A stretch of 24,595 nucleotides of DNA, taken from the IMG/VR virus record IMGVR_UViG_3300023179_000496, positions 1 to 24,595 of that record, one strand, 5' to 3'. The notes under the pieces are model-generated. The model was given only the letters and a program-made list of their open reading frames with translations, ran no database searches and was not told the origin of the DNA. The translations under genes were made by a program, and so were the position numbers. Of this stretch, positions 6,132 through 15,070 are shown one piece after another (the first letter of the stretch is position 1; each line of letters begins with the position of its first letter). The DNA comes from a virus.

Positions 6132-7215
6132 AATTTTTGCACGAAGCCCGTATATTATCGAAGTTGACGCGGTAGGGCAAAGCGGAAGTAAAGTTGAGTT
6201 GTATATTTATGCGAACGGAACGACGCCACCATCAACGCCCACTTATGTACTCGAAAAACTTATTCCCGCAAGTAACAATACGCAAACGCTTTATAATATA
6301 AGCCCGTATTTATTAGAGTATATTAAGCACCCGTCGTTTTTCAATAACTACGCTACGGATAACGTACCCTTGTCAACGAATCAATATGTTTGTGTTGATG
6401 TCAAAAGATATAAGTTGGTTGCAAGCGTTTATACTTTATTAGATAGCTTAACTTATTTTGCGTTTGACGGATTCGGATATTACGAACAGGGTTACAACCC
6501 TACACACATACCCCAGCAAACGGGATTTTTAGACAAACAAAATTATTACTATTGGGCGGATGCAAATAATAGTCCGTTTGCAAATCCGTTACAAAGAGCG
6601 GGTACGATTACGGCTTATTTACCCACGGGATATTACGTTAAATATACGCAGTTGCAAACGGGATTAACCTACACCAGTGCGGTAAGTCCTGCGGATGACA
6701 TTTACGAAGTTTTCCGAGTTTATCCAAATTATTATTTAACAGGAAACAAAGTAGAAATTTATACGAACTTAAACATACTTATTTGGAACGCTACATTTTA
6801 CCCGATTGAGGAATGTAAGTACGAAGTAATTACGTGCGATTTTGTAAATATGTATGGAGCGTGGCAAAGGGAATTTTTTTTCAAGGCAAGTTATTCCAGC
6901 GTAAACACGAACGCAACCGAATTTAATTTAATGCAAAAAATGGGTTTATTCGGCGTATGGGACACGAAAGCAAATCAAAGACAAACATTTAACACCAACG
7001 GAACGATAACGCACCGAGTAAATACGGGTTGGGTTGATGAAACGTTTTCGAGTAATTTACAGCAGTTACTTTTAAGCGAACGAATTTTATTAAACGGTTT
7101 TCCTGTTAAAATGAAAACCACGAATATAGACAAACAAAAGAATATAAACAACAAAACGATTAACTATGTTTTGGAGTTTGACGAAAGCCACGATTTAATA
7201 AATAACGTAATTTAA
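6118..7215 (+). CDS. Tail/baseplate-type structural protein
   Basis: The protein has 365 residues and opens NRIFARSPYIIEVDAVGQSGSKVELYIYANG, then a long beta-rich body high in Tyr, Asn and Thr, ending SERILLNGFPVKMKTTNIDKQKNINNKTINYVLEFDESHD. The pattern of beta strands with aromatic residues and no catalytic motif is typical of distal-tail or baseplate proteins. It overlaps the upstream gene by 14 bp and its stop (TAA ending 7215) overlaps by one base the ATG of the very large next gene, so the two are probably partners in the tail tip. Exact role (distal tail protein or adaptor) is not shown by the sequence. Confidence 0.65.
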   Translation: MAINRIFARSPYIIEVDAVGQSGSKVELYIYANGTTPPSTPTYVLEKLIPASNNTQTLYNISPYLLEYIKHPSFFNNYATDNVPLSTNQYVCVDVKRYKLVASVYTLLDSLTYFAFDGFGYYEQGYNPTHIPQQTGFLDKQNYYYWADANNSPFANPLQRAGTITAYLPTGYYVKYTQLQTGLTYTSAVSPADDIYEVFRVYPNYYLTGNKVEIYTNLNILIWNATFYPIEECKYEVITCDFVNMYGAWQREFFFKASYSSVNTNATEFNLMQKMGLFGVWDTKANQRQTFNTNGTITHRVNTGWVDETFSSNLQQLLLSERILLNGFPVKMKTTNIDKQKNINNKTINYVLEFDESHDLINNVI

Positions 7216-9557
7216 TGGAACGGCAGGTTAGGGTTTTTGTTGAGGGGCAAAAATTAGATTTATTCAACGATGAAACAATCGAAATAACGTCGACGATTCA
7301 AAACATTCAAGATATTTCAAAAACGTACACGGACTTTTCACAGTCGTTTACAATACCGACAAGCCCCGTAAATAACGCAATTTGGGAGTATTTTTACGAA
7401 AACGCGGTTACGGGTAATATAAACTACCAAGAGCGCTTAAACGGGTTTATTGAAATAGATATGACATTTTTCCGCAGGGGTAAAATCCAAATGGAAAAAA
7501 GCCAGTTAAAAAACGGACAAGCGGATTCGTACACCATTACGTTTTATGGCGATGTTACGACGTTAAAGGATTTAATTGGCGAAGATTTATTAAGCGTATT
7601 AAACCACACGAGTATAGACCACCCTTATTCATTTACGGAAGTTTACAACAGAATTACAGATGCGAGTATTGATTGGGACGTTTGTTACCCTTTAATTACT
7701 TCGAGCCGAATATGGCAATATCAAGGAACAGACCCGAGCGGTAATTTTCCTAATTGGTTAAATATAGGTAGCGGAAATAATATAAGTAATAATGCAGGCG
7801 CGATTGATTACAGGGAGTTATTTCCAGCGGTGAGGGTTAAAAGCATTTTCGATTTAATTTCAAATCAATACGGCATAACGTTTACGGGTAATTTTTTAAG
7901 CGACCCACGATTTACACAGGCTTATATTTGGTACAAAAATAGAAACGATTATCAGTTTGTAGGACAATCGCAAGACGTAATGTATTCGACTATTTTAAGC
8001 CAAATAATAAACCCTTATGATTTATCGCCAGCGTTTAATTTAACAAACGGCGAATTAACGATTCAGTTTTTGAACGGGGCGTTAGACCATACGTTGGACG
8101 TTAATATATCGAGTAATTCAAATACAAGCGTTATTTTTTATTTAGACGCTTACGTTAATGGAAGTTTGTTTACGACGTGGCAATGTTTGGGCTTTACATT
8201 AGGCGGGCAATTAGGCGCAAACGTAGCCTATTTTGTTAATCAATTAGGTCTTAATGAAGTTTATACGTTCAAGTTAAGAGCTACGAGCGCGGTTAATATA
8301 TCTTTACGATTTACCTATTCGGTTAATAGTTACATTGGAAGCACGATTTATTTAAGTCAAATTCAGTACAAAACCACTACCCTAAACTTAACTTCGTTTA
8401 CGGACTTGCAAACGTTAGCGCCACAAATTAAAATAACCGATTTTGTTTCAGGTATATTAAAACAATTTAATTTAACTTGTTTTGCAGAAAAGGAAAAGAC
8501 GTATAAAATTATTCCGTTGGCGGATTGGTACGGAGCGGGTGCGGTTATTAACATAACGGAGTTCACCGATAAACAGGAAATCGGAATTGAACGGGTTAAA
8601 CTTTACAAAAAAATAGGTTTTAAGTTTCAGGATTCCGAAAGTTTTATGAATAAAAAGTATTTTGAAAACGGATTAAAACAATGGGGAAATACGGAATATC
8701 AATACCCATACGACGGCGGAGAATTTACGTTGGAAGTTCCTTTCGAAAATTTGCTATTCAATAAATTCACGGGTACGAGATTACAATTAGGTTATTCGTT
8801 GGATTCGAGTTTTTCGCCGTATATTCCAAAGCCGATTTTACTTTACAAATACGGGGGTATTACATTGGCTCAACATATCCACTACACAAATGGTTCGGGA
8901 TATTTTACGAACTTTGATTACACGATGTTCGGGCAAGACTTAACTGACAATGGAATAAATTACTCGATTAATTTTGCGCCCGAAACTTCGTCTTATTGGT
9001 TATTTCCCATACAGCAGTCAATTTTTGCGACGTATTATTTTCCGTATTTAGCGAATTTATTTAACCCGAAAAATAGATTAACAACGGTTAAGGCAAATTT
9101 ACCCGTCAGTTTGTTAACGGGTATTCAGTTAAACGATAGGTTAATTATTCGCGATAAAAGATATATTATTAACCAAATGAAAACGAATATGGTTACGGGC
9201 GTAACCCAGTTTGAATTATTAAACGATTTTATGCCAGTGAACCCCGAAAGAATTATTCATTTAGAACCGAGCAGAAACACGGTTAGCGTTCCGATTACGT
9301 TACCGAACCCGATGCCGAACACGGGAAGTTCGCGCAGGGCATTATTTACAAGTTCAAATAGCGACGTTTACATTGAACCCAGCGCATTGGACACAGACGG
9401 AATAATCAACATAACGTTACCGAGAGTTAGAACAATGGACGAAGTTGATTCAGGAAGCTCGGACGGAGTGGATTCAAATACTCAAATTTTTGTAAATATA
9501 ACATACGAGTTTAATAACGGGGAAATTTTAGAGGGTTTAATAATTATTTTGCGATGA
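7215..9557 (+). CDS. Large tail hub/baseplate protein
   Basis: The protein has 780 residues. The start (RVFVEGQKLDLFNDETIEITSTIQ, ISKTYTDFSQSFTIP) and the stretch YTITFYGDVTTLKDLIGEDLLSVLNH resemble the hub-like tail proteins of Bacteroidetes siphoviruses. The middle (about 390-450) reads SGILKQFNLTCFAEKEKTYKIIPLADWYGAG, comparable with hub domains that form the tail's distal ring. The end is beta-rich with a Ser/Asp-rich loop (VDSGSSDGVDSN). No peptidase or lysozyme motif is evident. Given its size and position it probably forms the tail tip with the protein at 6118; a receptor-contacting region is possible in the variable second half. Confidence 0.7.
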   Translation: MERQVRVFVEGQKLDLFNDETIEITSTIQNIQDISKTYTDFSQSFTIPTSPVNNAIWEYFYENAVTGNINYQERLNGFIEIDMTFFRRGKIQMEKSQLKNGQADSYTITFYGDVTTLKDLIGEDLLSVLNHTSIDHPYSFTEVYNRITDASIDWDVCYPLITSSRIWQYQGTDPSGNFPNWLNIGSGNNISNNAGAIDYRELFPAVRVKSIFDLISNQYGITFTGNFLSDPRFTQAYIWYKNRNDYQFVGQSQDVMYSTILSQIINPYDLSPAFNLTNGELTIQFLNGALDHTLDVNISSNSNTSVIFYLDAYVNGSLFTTWQCLGFTLGGQLGANVAYFVNQLGLNEVYTFKLRATSAVNISLRFTYSVNSYIGSTIYLSQIQYKTTTLNLTSFTDLQTLAPQIKITDFVSGILKQFNLTCFAEKEKTYKIIPLADWYGAGAVINITEFTDKQEIGIERVKLYKKIGFKFQDSESFMNKKYFENGLKQWGNTEYQYPYDGGEFTLEVPFENLLFNKFTGTRLQLGYSLDSSFSPYIPKPILLYKYGGITLAQHIHYTNGSGYFTNFDYTMFGQDLTDNGINYSINFAPETSSYWLFPIQQSIFATYYFPYLANLFNPKNRLTTVKANLPVSLLTGIQLNDRLIIRDKRYIINQMKTNMVTGVTQFELLNDFMPVNPERIIHLEPSRNTVSVPITLPNPMPNTGSSRRALFTSSNSDVYIEPSALDTDGIINITLPRVRTMDEVDSGSSDGVDSNTQIFVNITYEFNNGEILEGLIIILR

Positions 9558-9736
9558 GTTACATAAAACAAATTATTCAATTATTACAAGTGAACGAGTT
9601 TTTAGGAAAACACGAATACATAGAAATAGCAAAGGGAAAATACAAGTTACACGATACAATTCGCGGTCAATGGAAACAAGGAATGCGAGAAATAAAATTA
9701 AAAAGAAATGGCAGAAAAACGCACGATAGAACTTGA
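9554..9736 (+). CDS. Small basic protein preceding the tape measure
   Basis: The protein has 60 residues: an N-terminal helix (YIKQIIQLLQVNEFLGKHEYIEIAKGKYKLHD) then a strongly basic tail (REIKLKRNGRKTHDRT). The ATG at 9554 overlaps the upstream stop by 4 bp (ATGA) and the end overlaps the tape measure start by 29 bp, so it is embedded in the tail operon. It occupies the place where small tail chaperones are often found, but it is too short to assign. Unknown function. Confidence 0.55.
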   Translation: MSYIKQIIQLLQVNEFLGKHEYIEIAKGKYKLHDTIRGQWKQGMREIKLKRNGRKTHDRT

Positions 9737-12011
9737 GATAACGGACAACACCAAAAGTTTAAAAGCACAATTTAAAGAGGCACAGGCGGAAGTACAAAGA
9801 TTAGCAGATAAATACGGTGCAACGAGTGAACAGGCGGTAGAGGCCGCTAAAAACGCGGCTATATTAAAAGACAAAATAGGCGATGCGAAAGCGTTAACGG
9901 ATGCATTTAATCCTGATGCCAAATTTTCAGCATTTACGGGTACGTTAACAGGCGTTGCGGGTGGATTTTCCGCAGTTACGGGCGCTATGGGTTTAATGGG
10001 TACGGAATCAGAAAACGTACAAAAAATTATGCTCAAAGTACAAAGCGCAATGGCAATTGGTCAAGGTTTGCAAGCGGTAGGACAATCCATAGATTCGTTT
10101 AAACAATTGGGCGCGGTATTAAAACAAACAGCAGTAGGACAAGGTGTTTTAACGATAGCACAAACGGCTTATAATTTTGTAGTTGGTGCAGGTTCAACGG
10201 CATTAAAATTATTTAGGTTAGCTTTAGTTTCAACAGGCATCGGAGCTATAATTGTTTTAGTTGGTGTGTTAATTGCAAATTTTGATGCAATTGTTGATTC
10301 ATTATCTGGTGTTACGGATTGGTTAGGAATAACGGATACGGAAGCAGAAAAAAACGCAGAAAATGAAAGAATGAGAAAAGATATGGCTATTGAAAATGAG
10401 AAAAGATTACAAGAAGCACGTGAAAGGGCATATAATAGCGAGCAAAGTCAATACGATAATAAAATAAAATTACTAAAAGCAGAAGGCAAAAGTACGTACG
10501 AATTAGAAAAAGCAAAAATACAAGGTTCAATAAGGTATCAACAAACATTAAAAAAAGAATTAGAATTAAAACTTAACGAACTTAAAATTAACGCTCAACT
10601 CATGCAAAACGCGGGCTTGGATACTGTTGCGGTAGCTATGCAAAAAAACATTTCAGATATTCAAAATAAAATATCCACAGCAACCCAAGCGATTGCAAGC
10701 GCCGAAACGGATTTAAAAATTTTAGATATAAACCAAGAAAAGGCAATGAAAGAAAGTGCCAAAAAAACCGCAGAGCAAAATAAAAAAAACGCAGACGCAA
10801 GTAAAAAAAATGCAGATGATAGGGCAAAAAAAGCGCAGGAATCACGTAAAAAAATCATTGAAGAATTAAATAAACAATACGAAGACGAATTAAAATTAAA
10901 CGAGGAAAAAGAAAATCAAAAATTGGCTTTAATGCAAGAGGGAATTGAAAAAGAAAAAGCATTAAGAAAAGACCAGTTTAATGATTATAGGGATAATTTT
11001 TTAAACGAACGCATTAAAGACGAAACAGAAGCATTAAATAAACAATTTGAAAATGGTAAAATTTCACAACAGGAATATCAAAAAAAATTAACGGATTTAC
11101 GTATTTATGCTGAAACCAAATTAACAGAAAAGGAAAGGGAAATTTTAGTAAACGCAAAAGAATTATTAAATAATGATTTATTAAAAATTGACGAAAAGTA
11201 CGAAGCCGAAAAGAAAAAATTACAAGAGGATGCAATAAAAGAAGCTGAAAATTTAGAGCGCAAAAGAAAACAGGATTTTGACGCACAAATCGAAGCATTA
11301 GATGAGGAAAACTACCAAGCAGGATTAACTGCTCAAGAACGGGAATTAGGCGCGATACGTGAAAAGTATTTTGCTATGGAAGAATTAGCCAAAGGAAACG
11401 CGGACGCTGAAAAGACGATTGCCGAAGCAAAAGGTAGGGAAATAGACGCAATAAATAAAAAATACGCAGACGAGGAAGCAAAGCGCAAAAAGGAAGCCAT
11501 AGACCGTAATTTGGATTTAGTTAAAAACGGATTATCATTAGTTGAAAGCATTACGGAGTTATTCGGCAAAAAAGGAGAAAAGGAAGCACGTAGAGCGTTT
11601 AATGTAAAAAAAGCGGCGCAAATAGCAAGCGCAACGATTGACACATACAAAAATGCTGTCTCGGCTTATGGTTCGCAATTCGTACCGATTCCCGACCCGT
11701 CTTCTCCAGTTCGTGGGGGAATAGCCGCAGGGATAGCAGTAACCGCGGGTTTGGTTAATATAGCAAAAATAGCAAGCCAAAAATTCGAGGGTGGGGGTGC
11801 AAGTGGTGGCGGTGGTGGCGGTGGCGGTGGTGGCGATATTGGGGGCGGTGCAAGTACAACACAGGCACCAAGTTTTAACGTAGTCGGCAATAACGGGTTG
11901 AATCAGTTGGCGCAATTACAACAACAACCGACGCAGGCTTTTGTAGTAAGCGGAGATGTTACGAGCGCTCAAAGTTTAGAACGAAATAGGATTCAAAACG
12001 CAACGCTTTAA
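9708..12011 (+). CDS. Tail tape measure protein
   Basis: The protein has 767 residues. An N-terminal helical part (KSLKAQFKEAQAEVQRLADKYG) leads to an Ala/Gly-rich segment, then a hydrophobic helix around 170-195 (LVSTGIGAIIVLVGVLIANF) suited to membrane insertion. A long Lys/Glu coiled-coil block follows from about 215 to 590 (KKTAEQNKKNADASKKN, RERALNEE-type heptads). The C-terminus has a 10-glycine run and low-complexity Gly/Ser/Gln. This composition is that of a tape measure protein, which sets tail length and may help DNA entry. The length would predict a tail of roughly 110-120 nm using the usual 1.5 Å per residue. Confidence 0.88.
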   Translation: MAEKRTIELEITDNTKSLKAQFKEAQAEVQRLADKYGATSEQAVEAAKNAAILKDKIGDAKALTDAFNPDAKFSAFTGTLTGVAGGFSAVTGAMGLMGTESENVQKIMLKVQSAMAIGQGLQAVGQSIDSFKQLGAVLKQTAVGQGVLTIAQTAYNFVVGAGSTALKLFRLALVSTGIGAIIVLVGVLIANFDAIVDSLSGVTDWLGITDTEAEKNAENERMRKDMAIENEKRLQEARERAYNSEQSQYDNKIKLLKAEGKSTYELEKAKIQGSIRYQQTLKKELELKLNELKINAQLMQNAGLDTVAVAMQKNISDIQNKISTATQAIASAETDLKILDINQEKAMKESAKKTAEQNKKNADASKKNADDRAKKAQESRKKIIEELNKQYEDELKLNEEKENQKLALMQEGIEKEKALRKDQFNDYRDNFLNERIKDETEALNKQFENGKISQQEYQKKLTDLRIYAETKLTEKEREILVNAKELLNNDLLKIDEKYEAEKKKLQEDAIKEAENLERKRKQDFDAQIEALDEENYQAGLTAQERELGAIREKYFAMEELAKGNADAEKTIAEAKGREIDAINKKYADEEAKRKKEAIDRNLDLVKNGLSLVESITELFGKKGEKEARRAFNVKKAAQIASATIDTYKNAVSAYGSQFVPIPDPSSPVRGGIAAGIAVTAGLVNIAKIASQKFEGGGASGGGGGGGGGGDIGGGASTTQAPSFNVVGNNGLNQLAQLQQQPTQAFVVSGDVTSAQSLERNRIQNATL
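11805..11834 (+). repeat. GGT/GGC triplet run encoding ten glycines
   Basis: Ten consecutive glycine codons alternate GGT and GGC in the C-terminal region of the tape measure gene, flanked by shorter glycine runs (11790-11799 and 11841-11849). It is the most G-rich stretch of an AT-rich window and is a likely place for slippage and length variation between relatives. Confidence 0.8.
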
Positions 12012-12026
12012 TTAAATTTAAGTTTT

Positions 12027-12917
12027 ATGAGTATGCGAATAGTCGAGTTAATAATAGATGAAAACGACCCCGAGGGTGGAATAGACGCGGTTAGCGTGGT
12101 GCATAGCCCCGCAATAGAGGAAAACTTCGTTGCCCTAAATAAACACGAAATCGAATTAAAAGAAATAGACGGGGAAAAACGTATTTTAATGGGGGCGGCT
12201 CTCATTCCAAATAAGCAAATTTATCGCGTAAATAAAGACAAAGAGGAATACTATATTTATTTTTCCAAAGATACGGTACGAAAGGCAAGCGAATTGTTTT
12301 TAATGCGCTCAAATCAAAATAACGCGACTTATGAACACGAAAAACCTTTGAAAGGTTTAAGCGTTGTCGAAAGTTGGATAATCGAGGATAGCAAAACGGA
12401 TAAAAGCCGTTTATATGGTTTTAATTTACCAGTTGGGACGTGGATGATTTCAATGAAAGTAAATAACGACGAAGTTTGGAATGATGTTAAAGAGGGCAAG
12501 GTTAAAGGGTTTTCAATCGAGGGTTATTTTGCGGACAAATACGAAATGAGTTTAGCAGAAAACGAAGCCACGGAAGTAATTAATGAGCTTAAAAAACTCT
12601 TGAATATCGAGTTAGAAACTTACAACGATTATCCAAAAAAAGCGCAGGAAAACGCACAAATTGCGATTAATTGGGCTGAAAAAAACGGGTGGGGGGATTG
12701 TCTCGAAGCAACAGGAAAAGCCCGAGCGCATCAATTAGCAAATGGCGAGAATGTTTCACGTGAAACAATCGCACGAATGGCAAGTTTCGAACGCCACCGA
12801 CAAAATTCTAAAAAAGAATTAGGAGACGGTTGCGGGAGATTGGCTTGGTTGGCGTGGGGTGGCGATGAGGGTATTGAGTGGGCGCAAAGGAAATTACAAC
12901 AAATCGATAATGCTTAA
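12027..12917 (+). CDS. XkdF-like prohead protease with C-terminal phage accessory domain
   Basis: The protein has 296 residues. Residues 1-175 fit the XkdF-like putative serine protease domain: ELIIDENDPEGGIDAVSVVHSPAIEENFVAL at the start, LMGAALIPNKQIYR, the segment NATYEHEKPLKGLSVVESWII with a conserved-looking His at about 107, and VKEGKVKGFSIEGYFADKYE. In related phages this protease matures the capsid and scaffold. Residues 205-296 are a separate module (QENAQIAINWAEKNGWGDC, KARAHQLANGENVSRETIARM, DGCGRLAWLAWGGDEG..W) that I recall as a mobile phage domain of unknown function. A parS sequence lies within this module. It precedes the scaffold- and capsid-type genes, the normal protease position. 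Confidence 0.8.
   Translation: MSMRIVELIIDENDPEGGIDAVSVVHSPAIEENFVALNKHEIELKEIDGEKRILMGAALIPNKQIYRVNKDKEEYYIYFSKDTVRKASELFLMRSNQNNATYEHEKPLKGLSVVESWIIEDSKTDKSRLYGFNLPVGTWMISMKVNNDEVWNDVKEGKVKGFSIEGYFADKYEMSLAENEATEVINELKKLLNIELETYNDYPKKAQENAQIAINWAEKNGWGDCLEATGKARAHQLANGENVSRETIARMASFERHRQNSKKELGDGCGRLAWLAWGGDEGIEWAQRKLQQIDNA
12752..12767. promoter_or_regulatory. Perfect parS-type site inside the protease gene
   Basis: TGTTTCACGTGAAACA is a perfect 16-bp palindrome identical to the bacterial chromosomal parS consensus bound by ParB. It lies in frame in the protease gene, coding for part of NVSRET. It is one of two exact copies in this window. Known for the sequence: centromere-like site; inferred: could recruit host ParB to phage DNA. 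Confidence 0.75.
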
Positions 12918-12936
12918 TTTTATTAAACAAATTTTT

Positions 12937-13113
12937 ATGAATAACAATATCAAACAAACGTCAACAAGCCGAACAAACGGAAAACGTGCGTGTTTGTGCA
13001 AAGACGGAACGTACAAAAAAAAATGTTGTACGGGAGAATTACAAAATCAAGGAATCGGAAGCGGGGTTACTCCACCGTTACCCAGTTCACCAAATTGGAA
13101 TCCGAAACCTTAA
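12937..13113 (+). CDS. Small Cys-containing phage protein
   Basis: A 58-residue protein from ATG 12937 (an in-frame ATG at 12910, overlapping the protease end by 8 bp, would add nine residues, MLNFIKQIF). I prefer 12937 because it has the A/T-rich upstream typical here and because the start then reads MNNNIKQTSTSRTNGKRACLC. The core CLCKDGTYKKKCCTG.LQ.QGIG has three clustered cysteines plus another nearby, and recalls a small protein motif seen next to capsid genes of Bacteroidetes phages. It could bind metal or form a decoration/structural peptide. Function unknown; the Pro/Asn-rich tail looks flexible. Confidence 0.65.
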   Translation: MNNNIKQTSTSRTNGKRACLCKDGTYKKKCCTGELQNQGIGSGVTPPLPSSPNWNPKP

Positions 13114-13150
13114 AAATGCAACAAAACAAAATCAATTTAATTATATCAAT

Positions 13151-13447
13151 ATGAAATCAGTTTTAGACAAAATTCACCGAGCAGACGAAATCCAAATCAA
13201 TAAGTTGGAATTAAAATCTTTACAGGATTTAGAATCGAATATCGTTGAAATGCAACATTGCCTTAAAAGTATGCGCGAACTCAAAAAGCAAATCAAAATG
13301 AGTTACGATACAATGGCGGGAAAAACGGACACGAATTTAAGCGCTTACGAAATGAAAAGTAAAGAGGTAGGAATCGAACCGCAAAAAATGGAATCTTACA
13401 ATAAATTAAAAGCGCTACGTACTGAAATGGATAATTTAATGAAATAA
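13151..13447 (+). CDS. Helical small protein in the head module, unknown function
   Basis: A 98-residue protein from ATG 13151; the frame is open further upstream but only overlaps the previous gene. It is nearly all helical and charged: VLDKIHRADEIQINKLELKSLQDLE, MRELKKQIKMSY, KMESYNKLKALRTEMDNLMK. This suggests a coiled coil. It lies one base before the scaffold-like gene and 37 bp after the Cys-containing gene, so it belongs to the head operon. It may be an assembly helper, but no family is recognised. Confidence 0.6.
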   Translation: MKSVLDKIHRADEIQINKLELKSLQDLESNIVEMQHCLKSMRELKKQIKMSYDTMAGKTDTNLSAYEMKSKEVGIEPQKMESYNKLKALRTEMDNLMK

Positions 13448-13448
13448 T

Positions 13449-14057
13449 ATGAAAAACACAACACTTTTACAACACATTAAAAATTTGCTTAAACAAGAAA
13501 TCAAGTTAGAGCAAATGAAATTGGGGGACGGGGTAACGGTTATTGAAGCCGATAAATTCGAACCTGAAAATGAGGTTTTTGTAGTAACGGAAGACGGACA
13601 AAAAATTGCCGTTCCAGTGGGCGAATATGAATTAGAAGACGGGCGTATTTTGTGCGTAGAGATTGAGGGAATAATCGCAGAAATTCGCGACGCATCGACA
13701 ACCGAGGAAACAGCACCCGAGGATGAAGTCGCTCCCGAAGCACCCGAAACGCCAGCGCAACCCGAGCAACAAATGAACGAACCTGTATCTACTCCAAAAA
13801 AGACAATCGAAAGCGTAGTTAAGGAAACGTTTTTTAGTGAAATGGAACGACTATTAAAAGAAAATGAAGAGTTAAAAATCGAATTGGCGAAATTTTCAAA
13901 AGTTAACGAAGTTGTAAACGAAACAACCGAACTTGCTGAAACACCGAAGCCGATTGCATTTAACCCCGAAAACGAAGCAAAAACCGATATAACAAAAATC
14001 GGTTCAAAAGCACCACGCGGAATAATGGATTCCGTATTAAATAAAATGTATAAATAA
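13449..14057 (+). CDS. Capsid scaffold-like protein
   Basis: The protein has 202 residues. After an N-terminal amphipathic helix (LLQHIKNLLKQEIKLEQMKL), a compact beta region follows: LGDGVTVIEADKFEPENEVFVV, then KIAVPVGEYELEDGRILCVEIEGIIAEI. An acidic, Pro/Ala/Glu-rich linker (about 80-112) leads to a coiled coil (FFSEMERLLKENEELKIELAKF) and a basic end (GSKAPRGIMDSVLNKMYK). The 'DGVTVIEAD..F' with 'VPvGeYeLedGriL' pattern is one I recall between the XkdF protease and the capsid gene in Bacteroidetes phages. A scaffolding role, directing shell assembly and then cleaved, fits the layout but is an inference. Confidence 0.65.
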   Translation: MKNTTLLQHIKNLLKQEIKLEQMKLGDGVTVIEADKFEPENEVFVVTEDGQKIAVPVGEYELEDGRILCVEIEGIIAEIRDASTTEETAPEDEVAPEAPETPAQPEQQMNEPVSTPKKTIESVVKETFFSEMERLLKENEELKIELAKFSKVNEVVNETTELAETPKPIAFNPENEAKTDITKIGSKAPRGIMDSVLNKMYK

Positions 14058-14074
14058 TTAAAAAATAAAAAAAA

Positions 14075-15013
14075 ATGCCAAATCCAAACATTACAACAAC
14101 GTACGCAGGCCAGTGGGCAGGTAAGTACGTTTCAGCCGCTCTTTTGAGCGCACCAACCATCGAGGGTGGCGGGGTAACCGTTATGCCTAACGTAAAATTT
14201 AAGTCCGTTATTCAGCGACTTGAAACGACTAACTTTTTAGCCGATGCAACTTGCGATTTTAACCCAGCGGGTACGGTTAATTTAACCGAGCGAGTTTTAC
14301 AGGTTAAAGATTTACAAGTGAATATGACCCTTTGTAAAAAAGAGTTCCATAACACATGGCAATCAATCGAAATGGGTTATTCGTCTTTTGACAACCTACC
14401 CAAATCGTTTTCCGATTATTTAATCGCATACGCCGCCGAAAAAGTTGCTTCGGCTAATGAGGTTTCAATTTGGCAAGGCGATGCTACAAATTCAGGCGAG
14501 TTCGACGGGCTTTGGTTTCAAGCACAAAACGACCCTAACTTACCCGTTGGGCAAAATATCGCGATTGCGACGATAACAGCGACTAATGCTATTTCACGTT
14601 TGCAATTAATCGTTGACGCTATTCCCGCAAGTTTGTACGGAAAACCAGACCTTAAAATTTATTTAGCGCAGGATTGGGTTAAATACTATATTTCGGCTTT
14701 GGGCGGTTTTGGTTTGTTAGCCAATAGCGAAGCAAATTCAGGGGTTAATTCACAGGGTACAATGTGGTACACTAACGGAAATTTAACGTTTAACGGTATT
14801 CCGATTTTTATGGCTAATGGATTGCCAGCAGGGGCGGCTCTTTGTACGACTACCTCAAACCTTTATTTTGGTTGCTCTTTATTGAGCGATACGCAAGAGG
14901 TTCGAGTAATTGACACATCCGCTACTTTGGGCGATGATAACGTTCGCGTAATTATGCGATACGCCGCAGGTTCGCAATACGGAGTTATTGAGGATATTGT
15001 TGTCGTGGCTTAA
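14075..15013 (+). CDS. Major capsid protein
   Basis: The protein has 312 residues. It starts PNPNITTTYAGQWAGKYVSAALLSAPTIEGGGVTVMPNVKFKSVIQRLE, followed by the stretch NLTERVLQVKDLQVNMTLCKKEFHNTW and the helix IAYAAEKVASANEVSIWQGDA, then YLAQDWVKYYISALGGFG and a strand-rich end (VRVIMRYAAGSQYGVIEDIVVVA). This is the usual layout of HK97-fold capsid proteins in Bacteroidetes siphoviruses, with an E-loop-like early region and a long spine helix. Scaffold and protease genes directly upstream support the call. A structured terminator follows immediately, allowing high, gene-specific expression. Confidence 0.85.
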   Translation: MPNPNITTTYAGQWAGKYVSAALLSAPTIEGGGVTVMPNVKFKSVIQRLETTNFLADATCDFNPAGTVNLTERVLQVKDLQVNMTLCKKEFHNTWQSIEMGYSSFDNLPKSFSDYLIAYAAEKVASANEVSIWQGDATNSGEFDGLWFQAQNDPNLPVGQNIAIATITATNAISRLQLIVDAIPASLYGKPDLKIYLAQDWVKYYISALGGFGLLANSEANSGVNSQGTMWYTNGNLTFNGIPIFMANGLPAGAALCTTTSNLYFGCSLLSDTQEVRVIDTSATLGDDNVRVIMRYAAGSQYGVIEDIVVVA

Positions 15014-15048
15014 TATATTTCGGGGGTTGAAATATACCCCTTTTTTTT
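15014..15048 (+). terminator. Terminator after the capsid gene, with overlapping stems
   Basis: The sequence can form TATATTTC/GAAATATA (15014-15021 with 15029-15036, loop GGGGGTT) or GGGG/CCCC (15022-15025 with 15037-15040). The second stem is followed by eight T (15041-15048), as expected for an intrinsic terminator. The two stems interlock, so they could also form together as a pseudoknot. Readthrough must occur, since the tail-tube-like gene follows 58 bp after the capsid stop. Confidence 0.6.
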
Positions 15049-15070
15049 AACTTAATAAAAATTAAAAGAC

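Noticed and set aside
10636-11915. Several open frames on the minus strand opposite the tape measure gene
   Set aside because: They are complements of the Lys/Glu-rich and glycine-rich coding sequence, with Phe/Leu- or Pro-rich translations and no start context or homology pattern.
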